Assembly: GCA_029934875.1 (NCBI GenBank)
Contig: JAOZLK010000023.1
Location: 1-16,936 of the forward strand
DNA length: 16,936 bases
DNA from: Bacteroidales bacterium
GTDB lineage: Bacteria; Bacteroidota; Bacteroidia; Bacteroidales; GCA-2748055
Direction: 5' to 3'
Below the pieces are notes generated by a model. That model ran no database searches. It had not been told where the DNA came from and saw only the letters and a list, made by a program, of their open reading frames with translations. A program made the position numbers and the translations under genes. Positions within the stretch are counted from its first letter, which is position 1. Each line of letters opens with the position of its first letter. Shown one piece after another: positions 5,968-13,764 of the stretch.

Positions 5968-8583
5968 TTATCCACACTTGGAGTGGCCGCAATCTGTACA
6001 GATCAGGCAACCTTCGGTGTATACAAGATTATCGGAACTGCACTCTTCGCACTTCTGACCTTCCTTGGCCTTAGTTCCGTCGGGGATGTATTTCTTCAGG
6101 GAGCGAACAACGCCGGCACTCCATGTATTGATCGATTCGTTATCCAGTCTCAGGGAAGAGATAAGGTTGATGGCAGCCACCACCGGCATTCCGTGTCGGA
6201 GCACACCTGAGATCAACTTGGCATAGTTCCAGAATTCGCTGTTAAACTGGTGAGAGAGACCTCCCATGGTCACCTTGTAACCGTACTTATCCACATACTG
6301 GAAGTCATATCTTTTGGTGCCATCCTCATTCTTCATCTTCAGGATTTTTCCTGTCTTCACCTTGGAAGGAATGGGGAAAGTATCCTCCTCCTTACGTCCG
6401 GTGAAGATTTCATAGGGATTTCCATTCAGAAGGCCAATGAAGGCGATCCAATCCTCATCGTTATTCTTGAAGCGGAGAATCTCGGCATCCAATTCCCTGG
6501 GTCGTTTAATGGGAAAATCAGCAATCTTTTCCTCCTTCTTATCGGCTGCCAGCAGGACACCCGACCTGGATCCGTCCCTGTATACAGTTGCTCCCTTACA
6601 GCCATTTTTCCAGGCATGTATATAGAGATCACCCACCAGTTCCTCCTTGGCATTGGAGGGAAGATTAATGGTTACAGAGATGGAATGATCCACCCACTTC
6701 TGAATGGCTCCCTGCATCTTCACCTTCTGCATCCAGTCCACATCGGCGGAAGTGGCTTTGTGATAGGGGGAACGCTTTACCAGCTCGGCCACGTCCTCAT
6801 CGCTGAATCCTTTTACCTCCTCGGGATCCATTCCATTAACTGAAAGCCAGGTGAGGAAATTGTGATGAAATACATTGTACTCTTCCCAGCTGTCACCAAC
6901 TTCATCCACGAAAGACACCTGGGCCTCTTTGTCATTTGGATTCACTTTTCTGCGTCGCTTATAAACGGGCAGAAATACCGGCTCAATTCCGGAAGTTGTC
7001 TGGGTCATCAGACTGGTGGTTCCTGTGGGAGCAATGGTGAGCAGGGAGATATTCCTGCGACCGTGTTGCTTCATCTCTTCTATCAGACCGGGATCTTCTT
7101 TACCCAGTCTCTTTATAAAAGGATTATCCTTCTCCTTAGAGAAATCAAATACTTCAAAGGCTCCCCGCTCTTTTGCCATAACTACTGAAGAACGATAGGC
7201 CTCCAGGGCAACGGTTTTGTGTACCTCAACAGAGAAATCAGTTGCATCCTCACTGCCATAGATGAGACCCAGTGCTGCCAGCATGTCGCCTTCAGCAGTG
7301 ATTCCCACACCGGTTCTTCGGCCTTCCAGGGCTTTGCTCTTAATATTGCTCCACAACCTGATCTCCACTCCCTTGATCTCTTCGTCTTCCGGATCGGAAT
7401 AGATTTTATCAAGGATCGCATCGACCTTTTCCAGTTCCAGGTCAATGATATCATCCATAATGCGCTGCGCATGCCCCATGTGCTTCCGGAACTTCTCCCA
7501 GTTAAACCTGGCTTCCGGTGTAAAGGGCTGCTCAACATAAGAATAAAGGTTCACAGCCAGTAAACGGCAGCTGTCGTAAGGACAGAGGGGGATCTCTCCA
7601 CAGGGGTTTGTGGAAACGGTCCTGAAACCTTTGTCACCATAACTGTCAGCCACGGACTCATTAATAACCGTATCCCAGAAAAGGATTCCGGGCTCGGCCG
7701 ATTTCCAGGCATTATGAACGATCTTTCCCCACAACTCCCTGGCTTCGATCTCTTTAACATGGGTAGGCTTATCAGAATCGATGGGGTATTGCTGTGTATA
7801 AGTTTTTCCCTCCACCACGGCCTTCATAAATTCATCGTCGATCTTGACCGAAACGTTGGCACCGGTCACCTTTCCACTCTCCATCTTAGCATCTATGAAA
7901 TGCTCTGCATCGGGGTGCTTTACTGAAATACTCAGCATCAGGGCGCCCCTCCGGCCATCCTGGGCCACCTCCCTGGTGGAGTTTGAATAGCGCTCCATGA
8001 AGGGCACCACACCAGTGGATGAGAGGGCACTGTTCAGAACAGGGCTTCCCGAGGGCCTGATGTGTGACAGATCGTGTCCCACACCCCCACGTCTTTTCAT
8101 CAGTTGTACCTGCTCCTGATCAATTTTCATTATTCCGCCATAGGAATCGGCACGCCCGTCATGGCCAATCACAAAACAATTTGAGAGGCTTGCTATCTGG
8201 AAATTATTCCCAATACCCGTCATGGGTGATCCCTGGGGAACGATGTATTTAAAACCCTGCATGAGGTCAAAAAGTTCATCGTAGGAAATGGGATTAGCAT
8301 AGCGCTGCTCTATCCGGCTGATCTCCGAAGCCAGGCGCCGGTGCATATCATCAGGAGTACACTCATATATTTTACCGCTTGAGTCCTTCAGAGCATACTT
8401 ATTTACCCAGACCCTGGCAGCCAGTTCATCACCCTTAAAATATATAAGGGATGCTTGATAAGCTTCATCAAAGGTGTACGCTTGCCTGTATTGAACCTCT
8501 TTCTTTGTTTGATTCTTTTTCGAATCACTTGTCATGTTCTCTACAAACGCCAGGTTCTTCTGTGGTACTGCCTTTTCTGCCAT
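5968..8583 (-). CDS. nrdJ: Adenosylcobalamin-dependent (class II) ribonucleoside-diphosphate reductase
   Basis: A protein of 871 residues that reduces ribonucleotides to deoxyribonucleotides using a thiyl radical made from coenzyme B12, independent of oxygen. Barrel features: SLSNCF with C136, RRGGVGHDLS at 164-172, NPCGEIPLCPYDSC with N326, C328 (thiyl radical position) and E330, and C339 eleven residues on, the expected redox partner of C136. The phosphate-binding loop APTGTTSL is at 518-525. After the barrel comes a TSCPD-like domain at about 685-830 and a C-terminal zinc-ribbon-like tail with C845, C848, C859, C862, C865 and C870, which in such enzymes helps reduce the active-site disulfide. 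This architecture is usual for long NrdJ proteins. It stands alone, with its own terminator at 5914-5945. No B12 riboswitch was recognised upstream, but paired repeats at 8672-8735 may bind a regulator. Confidence 0.96.
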   Translation of the reverse strand: MAEKAVPQKNLAFVENMTSDSKKNQTKKEVQYRQAYTFDEAYQASLIYFKGDELAARVWVNKYALKDSSGKIYECTPDDMHRRLASEISRIEQRYANPISYDELFDLMQGFKYIVPQGSPMTGIGNNFQIASLSNCFVIGHDGRADSYGGIMKIDQEQVQLMKRRGGVGHDLSHIRPSGSPVLNSALSSTGVVPFMERYSNSTREVAQDGRRGALMLSISVKHPDAEHFIDAKMESGKVTGANVSVKIDDEFMKAVVEGKTYTQQYPIDSDKPTHVKEIEARELWGKIVHNAWKSAEPGILFWDTVINESVADSYGDKGFRTVSTNPCGEIPLCPYDSCRLLAVNLYSYVEQPFTPEARFNWEKFRKHMGHAQRIMDDIIDLELEKVDAILDKIYSDPEDEEIKGVEIRLWSNIKSKALEGRRTGVGITAEGDMLAALGLIYGSEDATDFSVEVHKTVALEAYRSSVVMAKERGAFEVFDFSKEKDNPFIKRLGKEDPGLIEEMKQHGRRNISLLTIAPTGTTSLMTQTTSGIEPVFLPVYKRRRKVNPNDKEAQVSFVDEVGDSWEEYNVFHHNFLTWLSVNGMDPEEVKGFSDEDVAELVKRSPYHKATSADVDWMQKVKMQGAIQKWVDHSISVTINLPSNAKEELVGDLYIHAWKNGCKGATVYRDGSRSGVLLAADKKEEKIADFPIKRPRELDAEILRFKNNDEDWIAFIGLLNGNPYEIFTGRKEEDTFPIPSKVKTGKILKMKNEDGTKRYDFQYVDKYGYKVTMGGLSHQFNSEFWNYAKLISGVLRHGMPVVAAINLISSLRLDNESINTWSAGVVRSLKKYIPDGTKAKEGQKCEECSSDNLVYTEGCLICTDCGHSKCG

Positions 8584-8633
8584 TCTCTACGGTTTAAATC
8601 ATTTTTGTTTAAGGATGGGCGCTTTAATAAACA

Positions 8634-8665
8634 CCAAATTAGTCATTGGCTTTGCTTGGTTCAAT
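8634..8665 (-). promoter_or_regulatory. Possible weak promoter of nrdJ
   Basis: On the reverse strand ATTG (8665-8662), a 20-base spacer and TAATTTGG (8641-8634) resemble the TTTG / TAnnTTTG pair with one mismatch in each box. It would give a leader of about 45 bases. A second candidate, TAACCTTG, reads from 8709 to 8702. Either could be chance. Confidence 0.25.
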
Positions 8666-8671
8666 CTATGT

Positions 8672-8735
8672 TATCAACACGATCACCGGTAATATCAACA
8701 AGGTTATAACTCTTTGTAAATCTGATTATTACAAA
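8672..8735. promoter_or_regulatory. Cluster of repeats and dyads upstream of nrdJ, candidate regulator sites
   Basis: Three kinds of symmetry are packed into 64 bases. TATCAACA occurs at 8672-8679 and again at 8693-8700, a 21-base period (two helical turns). A perfect palindrome GTTATAAC lies at 8703-8710. An inverted repeat TTTGTAA-N9-TTACAAA lies at 8713-8735. They start about 90 bases before the nrdJ ATG. None matches the NrdR-box consensus as I know it. Confidence 0.4.
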
Positions 8736-9103
8736 CACCCTGCCTTTTGGCTGGGGGCAAACCATCCCTCTCTTTCCCTGGCTAACTCGAAAAAATGTCC
8801 TAAAAGGTTCTGAAAATGGGGTCTAAGTACATCAGATTTTCGGGGAATGAAATTAGGAAGAAAACAGCTTCCGGAGGGCCGAATTAAGCTCCTATTTATT
8901 AACAAGAAATCAACGTTTGGCCTAACTCAATGAATGGCAGACACATGACAAAATTCATGGAATTTTTTGAACTTTCAATTTGTTATTTGCCTGATTATAT
9001 GATATTTATGGAAATATGATGAATTTACCTGCTTCCACAACCCAGTGTTCATGGGGGACATAACAAATGCAAATCTTTTTACAAAAGAAATTCACATCAT
9101 CGA
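8736..9103. other. Long noncoding spacer between nrdJ and the receptor gene
   Basis: No open frame with protein-like content is seen on either strand. Small symmetries only: GCC-TTTT-GGC at 8742-8751, an inverted repeat AAAATTC-ATG-GAATTTT at 8950-8966, and ATATGAT repeated at 8997 and 9014. No riboswitch or tRNA was recognised. An unrecognised small RNA cannot be excluded. Confidence 0.5.
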
Positions 9104-9133
9104 AAAAGGGGTGCCGTCTTTGGCACCCCTTTT
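9104..9133 (-). terminator. Strong terminator of the TonB-dependent receptor gene
   Basis: A perfect 12-base stem AAAAGGGGTGCC / GGCACCCCTTTT with a six-base loop, ending in five T on the minus strand, 22 bases after the receptor stop at 9156. The A and T flanks are symmetric, so it may work in both directions. Confidence 0.9.
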
Positions 9134-9155
9134 CAAGGAAAAAATATGGTCCTGA

Positions 9156-12100
9156 TTAGAAAATATACCTAACCCCAAGCTGGGCCTGCCAGCGGGAGCT
9201 ATTCAAGCCTGAATCATCAATTCTCCAGGGCTTGTCATCCGTAGGTCTGTTAAAGCTAAATTCAGGAGTGGTTCCATCTGCCTGAAAATCTTCAAAAGCA
9301 ATAATATCCAGGTTACCGTTGGAAGCATAATAAATCCTTCCCCAGTCCTTATTGATCATGTTACCAATGTTGAAGATATCAAAGGTAAGTTGCAGAGTCT
9401 GGCGTCTGTCGCCTGCATTAACAAAAATATCCTGGGCAATTCTGAAGTCAAACCTATTCTCCCAGGGAAGTCTTGATCCGTTCCTCTCGGCATACTGTCC
9501 TCTCCTGGAATCGAGGTATTCATTACTTGAAATAAATTCATCAAGGTCGTTCCACTGGTTAGGATCTTGAAGGATAATATCAGCTGAAGTTTCCGGCACA
9601 AAGATCAACTGTGGAGTTTTATAAGCTTCCCCGGTAAAGTTACCGTAGTAGTCATTGTAGATGTAGGATACCACTCGGCCTGACTGACCGATGTAGGAAA
9701 GTGAAACCATGGTTTTCAGGTGGCCAATATACTCTTTGGCATAACTGATATTACCCACAATCCTGCTTCCCGGGTCAAATCCTGACACTCCCACTTCAGC
9801 ACTGTTCTTTGGAACCGGGCTAGATACCAGGTAGTTCCATTGCGAAGAGTTCTGTGAACTGGTTCCGTCAAAGACTGAATAGGACTTTCCATACGTGTAG
9901 GCAATATTTGCATTCAGACCCATGGCAAAGTTCTTCCTCAATTGAAGGGTCATGTTATATGCATATCCTTCGTTGGTATTGCCACCCAGCATGATTTGAC
10001 CGTATTCGGGCGCGAGTCCGTTCCTGTATGTGTCATACAAGGGACGATCATCGGGTGTACCCGTTGCACTCCCAAAGGCAGGCTTCATATTCACATCCTG
10101 CCACGCCACGTTGTTGATGGTCTTCGTGAAGATACCTTCAAGGGTAGCTATAACGCCTCCGGGAAGTTTCTGGTCAACCGACAGGTCAACTTTTAACATC
10201 TGGGGTAATTTGAAATCTTTGGCATAAAGGTCGATCTGGCTTCCTGAAGGAACTGTTCCGTCGCTGGGTGGAACATACTGAGTCTGCCAGTCTGGATTGA
10301 AGTCTGGATTATCAGGAGGGTCGTTCCTGTCCCTGAAATCTCCAACCATAAGTCCGTTGTTGGTATAGGATCCTGCGGGCCATACAAAGGGTACCCTGGA
10401 AGTAAAGATTCCGATACCTCCCCTGACCTGGGTGGTTTTTTCTCCTGTAACATCCCAGTTGAAACCCAGCCTGGGTGAAAAGAGGAACTGGGTAAAGGGC
10501 ATCTTACCGGATTCGGCACCCTGGAGATCATGCTCTGTCTCCAGAACTGGAATGGTATTTTCATTAAATCCGTCGATACCCAAGGGCTGATCGGTATAGA
10601 TAGGAATATCCATACGCAGTCCGGCGGTCAGCTTAAACTGATCGGAAATCCTGATCTCATCCTGAACATAGAATCCCAGCTGCATAGCGTTGAAATCTGC
10701 TGCTGCTGCCGATCCGTCACCCCTGATATCATCCACCATTGAGTAACCAATTCTGTACTCATTGGCACTCCCCGCCTCGAAATTGGGCACATCATCAAAG
10801 TCGTAGTATCCATAAGCCCTTCTCATGAAGAGGTTGTAGATACTATAAAACTCATTGTGGGTTCCAATGGTAAGGGTGTGTTTACCCATGTTCATCTGGA
10901 AGTTGTCAGTAATGGTCAGAATATTCTGCTTCAGCTCATTCCCTGTTGAATAGACCTCTCCACCCAGGTGAATGGTTCCGCTTCCATCATTGATAGTCAC
11001 CCCGGGAAACTTATCACCCATCACTTCCCTGTTGTCGTGCACAGAGGCATAGCTCACTTTCAGGTTATTGGACATGGTAGGAGAAAACCTGCTCTTAAGT
11101 TCAATGGCTGTTGTATTGGTTGTGGAAGGAAAGAAAACCCCTGAATTGGAGTAATAGAGGTCATTATAATCCGAATTACCCGGTGAGGTGCTCTCGCCAT
11201 AAGTATACTGGTTCCTGACCATCAACTTGTGTTTATTGTTGATAACCCAGTCCAGTTTAAGGAAGAACTTCTGACCCTTCAAGGCATCGGTAACATCACC
11301 AAAAGTGCCGGGATCATAGTTGTAGTTGTTGATGGAATAATCCCTCAAAGCCTGCAATCCTGCGGCATCTGTATTACCAATGTAGTCATCCATGATGTAG
11401 GGCACTGGAGTCTGATCGTCCTGCAGCTCCACGTTGGCAAAGAAGAACAATTTGTTCTTAATGATGGGGCCACCAAGGTTGAATCCATAGGTTTTTGCAG
11501 AAAATTCAGGGAGTTTCTCTCTTTCATAATCCGGATCATCGGTGGGAGTTTTACCAGCCATTCCCTGGTTCCGGTATTTAAAGTATACCGATCCGGAAAT
11601 GCTATTGGTTCCACTCTTGGTAACTGCGTTGATACCAGCTCCGGCAAATCCGCCGCTTCTCACGTCATAAGGAGCCAATGTTATCTGGAACTGCTCAATG
11701 GCTTCATAACTGAAAGCCGATACACCGGTCTGGCCACCATTCATGCCGTTGGAAGCAAGACCGAATACATCGTTGTTGACTGTACCATCGACCATTACCG
11801 AATTATAGCGGTTGTTCATACCTGCAAAAGAAATACCGTCACCAACCACTCTTGCCTGCGGAGTATACCTGGTGAAGTCGTTGATGTCGCCCGAAAGGGT
11901 TGGCATCCTGTGGAGGTCTTCTTTGTCAAGTACGGTCTCGGCACCTGTGCGGTTTCCGTCAAAAAGATCATACTCCCTGGTCATGGTTCCTATAATAGCT
12001 ACCTCAGCAATGGCCACTTCGGTGGTTGATAGCTGGGTATTCAAAGAATATGACTGCCCAAGCTGTAGGAAGATATCCGACTTTGTGCGCTCAGCATATC

Positions 12101-12359
12101 CCACATAGGAAACTGTGACTGTATAGGGGCCTCCCACATCCATAAGTGGAATGGTAAAATAGCCCTGGTCATTTGTAATAGCCCCATACTGGGACCCGGT
12201 AGGGGTGTGGACTGCCACCACTGTGGCTCCCTCCAGGGGAGCATTGGTGTCATCCTTAATGGTTCCATTCATTTCGGAGGTAGTGGTTCCCTGGCCCATC
12301 AGGCCCAGAGATAATCCCAGGACCACCAGCGAGAGTAACAACTTTTTCATGGTTTTCAT
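9156..12359 (-). CDS. Oar-like TonB-dependent outer-membrane receptor with carboxypeptidase-regulatory domain
   Basis: A protein of 1067 residues. A signal peptide covers about 1-22 (MKKLLLSLVVLGLSLGLMG; the true start may be M1 or M4). A carboxypeptidase-regulatory-like beta domain spans about 28-112 (GTIKDDTNAPLEGATVVAV, NDQGYFTIP, VSYVGYAE). The plug region covers about 135-250 (DINDFTRYTPQARVVGDG, YNSVMVDGT, SGGFAGAGINAVTKSGTN), then a long beta-barrel (LGGPIIKNKLFFFANVE, FSPRLGFNWDV) ends in WQAQLGVRYIF, with the terminal Phe of outer-membrane barrels. The GINAVTKSGTN and GGPIIKNKLFFF segments are typical of Oar/adhesin-type TonB receptors rather than SusC glycan importers, and no SusD-like lipoprotein gene is adjacent. 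It takes up or binds an unidentified ligand using TonB energy. Single-gene unit: promoter at 12396-12405, terminator at 9104-9133. Confidence 0.92.
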   Translation of the reverse strand: MKTMKKLLLSLVVLGLSLGLMGQGTTTSEMNGTIKDDTNAPLEGATVVAVHTPTGSQYGAITNDQGYFTIPLMDVGGPYTVTVSYVGYAERTKSDIFLQLGQSYSLNTQLSTTEVAIAEVAIIGTMTREYDLFDGNRTGAETVLDKEDLHRMPTLSGDINDFTRYTPQARVVGDGISFAGMNNRYNSVMVDGTVNNDVFGLASNGMNGGQTGVSAFSYEAIEQFQITLAPYDVRSGGFAGAGINAVTKSGTNSISGSVYFKYRNQGMAGKTPTDDPDYEREKLPEFSAKTYGFNLGGPIIKNKLFFFANVELQDDQTPVPYIMDDYIGNTDAAGLQALRDYSINNYNYDPGTFGDVTDALKGQKFFLKLDWVINNKHKLMVRNQYTYGESTSPGNSDYNDLYYSNSGVFFPSTTNTTAIELKSRFSPTMSNNLKVSYASVHDNREVMGDKFPGVTINDGSGTIHLGGEVYSTGNELKQNILTITDNFQMNMGKHTLTIGTHNEFYSIYNLFMRRAYGYYDFDDVPNFEAGSANEYRIGYSMVDDIRGDGSAAAADFNAMQLGFYVQDEIRISDQFKLTAGLRMDIPIYTDQPLGIDGFNENTIPVLETEHDLQGAESGKMPFTQFLFSPRLGFNWDVTGEKTTQVRGGIGIFTSRVPFVWPAGSYTNNGLMVGDFRDRNDPPDNPDFNPDWQTQYVPPSDGTVPSGSQIDLYAKDFKLPQMLKVDLSVDQKLPGGVIATLEGIFTKTINNVAWQDVNMKPAFGSATGTPDDRPLYDTYRNGLAPEYGQIMLGGNTNEGYAYNMTLQLRKNFAMGLNANIAYTYGKSYSVFDGTSSQNSSQWNYLVSSPVPKNSAEVGVSGFDPGSRIVGNISYAKEYIGHLKTMVSLSYIGQSGRVVSYIYNDYYGNFTGEAYKTPQLIFVPETSADIILQDPNQWNDLDEFISSNEYLDSRRGQYAERNGSRLPWENRFDFRIAQDIFVNAGDRRQTLQLTFDIFNIGNMINKDWGRIYYASNGNLDIIAFEDFQADGTTPEFSFNRPTDDKPWRIDDSGLNSSRWQAQLGVRYIF

Positions 12360-12395
12360 AGAGGTTTTGGTTTATGATAAATCAAAAGTTTCGAG

Positions 12396-12405
12396 TGCGA
12401 AATTA
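12396..12405 (-). promoter_or_regulatory. Promoter of the receptor gene, -7 box TAATTTCG
   Basis: The reverse strand reads TAATTTCGCA, the same ten bases as in the kbl promoter and one base from the TAnnTTTG consensus. It gives a leader of about 35 bases before the ATG at 12359. TTTA about 18 bases upstream may stand in for the -33 TTTG. Confidence 0.5.
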
Positions 12406-12500
12406 ATCACACCTGGTTTAGTTTAAATTAAGAATTGCTTAAGAAATTATTGTGAATGCAGCAGCGGGGCGTCATAAGTTCAAAAATAGAAAGAATTCCC

Positions 12501-12532
12501 GGCCCGAAAATCTATTCTACAACATTTTGGCC
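12501..12532 (-). terminator. Possible imperfect terminator after waaA
   Basis: GGCC and AAAAT (12501-12504, 12507-12511) pair with ATTTT and GGCC (12524-12532) with a two-base bulge and a twelve-base loop. On the minus strand it starts three bases past the waaA stop and is followed by a T-rich but interrupted tail (TTTCTATTTTT). Confidence 0.35.
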
Positions 12533-12534
12533 TG

Positions 12535-13764
12535 CTATTTTTTACACAGCTTTTTCACAATCAGGGAGCTGGCTCCAAGCCTCTCTGACACATAGTTAGA
12601 GGCTATCTCCGATGTGGTTTTCAACAATTTTGGATTTGTCAATTGTTGATGAACGGTGGATAACAATTCGGGCGCATCGCAAACAATAAAGGCTCCTCCG
12701 CGCTCAAGAAGCTCCTGGGCCTCCGAGAATTTTTGACAATTGGGACCGAAAATTACCGGTAAACCATATGTGGCCGCCTCCAGGATATTGTGAATTCCTT
12801 TACCAAAACCACCGCCAATGTATGCCATGCTTCCATAACGGTAAAGATGGGAGAGATGACCGATGGTATTAACGATGACAACGCGGATCCCTGAAGGAAT
12901 TTCCTTTTCAATCTCTGTGAATAAAATACTCTCCGGAAAACGTTTTCGGAGTTTTTCCAGGTGGCCCTCCGACAATTCGTGGGGAGCAATGATCCATTTT
13001 ACATGGCCGGGAAGTTCACTGTAGGCCTGCGCCAGAATCTGCTCATCCGGCTCCCAGGTACTTCCGGCAATGATGACTTTAGCGTCTGCCGTAAAGCCAT
13101 CAAGGGCAGGATTTGTATAAGGGCTCTGAGCCAGCTGCACCACCCTGTCGAAACGAGTATCCCCGGCCACCGAAACCCTTTCAATGCCATACTCCTCCAG
13201 CAACTTCTGCGAATACTCCTCTTGCACGAAGATGTGGCTAAAGGCATCCAGGATTTGCCTGTACCAACGTCCGTACCATTTGAAAAAAAACTGGTCCCTT
13301 CGAAAAATTCCCGAGGCCAGGTAGAGCGGGATACCCCTTTTTTTAAGCCGGGTAAGGAAGTGGAACCAGAATTCATATTTAATGAACAGGGCCATTTCAA
13401 GGGGAAAGGAGTTCACAAATTTACGAGCGTTTCGGGCGGTATCAAGGGGCAGATACATCACATGATCGGCCAGGGGGTAGTCCTTACGTTTTTCATAACC
13501 TGAAGGAGAGAAAAAGGTAAGCAGGGTTTTTCGGTCGGGGCATTCTTCCTTCATGGCCTCAATCACCGGTCGTCCCTGCTCGAACTCCCCCAGTGAGGCA
13601 CAGTGAACCCACAGCACCCGGTCCCCGGGCTGAAAGGCCTGTTCCAGTGACCTGCGCCATCCTCTTCTTCCCCGGATCCAAAGGCTTGCTTTGTGGTTCC
13701 AGGTTGAGATAATCAAGGCTGCAAGGTAGTAGAGCCCAATTCCGATATTGTAGATAATCCTCAT
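12535..13764 (-). CDS. waaA: 3-deoxy-D-manno-octulosonic acid (Kdo) transferase
   Basis: Glycosyltransferase that adds Kdo to the lipid A precursor at the inner face of the cytoplasmic membrane, also named kdtA. It has 409 residues. An N-terminal hydrophobic anchor covers about 5-21. The acceptor-side motif VHCASLGEFEQGRPVIEA (53-70) carries E60, the position of the catalytic glutamate in the family. Donor-side motifs are GSTWEPDE at 234-241, APHE at 260-263, and GGGFGKGIHNILEAATYGLPV at 317-337, which holds the CMP-Kdo contacts. Length and motifs are those of WaaA. Its ATG directly follows the stop of the symporter gene (TAA|ATG), so translation is likely coupled, and it is the last gene of the operon from the right edge. 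Whether it adds one or two Kdo residues cannot be told from the sequence. Confidence 0.95.
   Translation of the reverse strand: MRIIYNIGIGLYYLAALIISTWNHKASLWIRGRRGWRRSLEQAFQPGDRVLWVHCASLGEFEQGRPVIEAMKEECPDRKTLLTFFSPSGYEKRKDYPLADHVMYLPLDTARNARKFVNSFPLEMALFIKYEFWFHFLTRLKKRGIPLYLASGIFRRDQFFFKWYGRWYRQILDAFSHIFVQEEYSQKLLEEYGIERVSVAGDTRFDRVVQLAQSPYTNPALDGFTADAKVIIAGSTWEPDEQILAQAYSELPGHVKWIIAPHELSEGHLEKLRKRFPESILFTEIEKEIPSGIRVVIVNTIGHLSHLYRYGSMAYIGGGFGKGIHNILEAATYGLPVIFGPNCQKFSEAQELLERGGAFIVCDAPELLSTVHQQLTNPKLLKTTSEIASNYVSERLGASSLIVKKLCKK

Noticed and set aside
6250..6843. 197-residue open frame on the plus strand
   Set aside because: Antisense shadow of nrdJ, whose conserved motifs cover the region.
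8672..8700. NrdR boxes or DnaA boxes
   Set aside because: TTATCAACA is one base from a DnaA box, but only one copy is close. Neither repeat resembles the AT-rich ACAC...GTGT NrdR box. Kept only as unassigned repeats.
8997..9020. ATATGAT direct repeat
   Set aside because: Seven AT-rich bases repeated once in an AT-rich spacer; likely chance.
8584..9103. Cobalamin riboswitch in front of the B12-dependent nrdJ
   Set aside because: I looked on the minus strand for the GCCACTG-type B12 box and the surrounding core and did not find them; only GAACACTGGG-like partial similarity near 9040-9050, too far upstream and without the rest.
11229..12029. 266-residue open frame on the plus strand
   Set aside because: It lies wholly inside the receptor gene on the opposite strand and has no recognisable protein-like motif; a reading-frame shadow.
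9156..12359. SusC-type glycan importer (polysaccharide utilisation locus)
   Set aside because: No SusD-like lipoprotein or glycoside hydrolase is nearby, and the plug and barrel motifs fit Oar-type receptors better. The lipoprotein at 15236 is far too small to be SusD.
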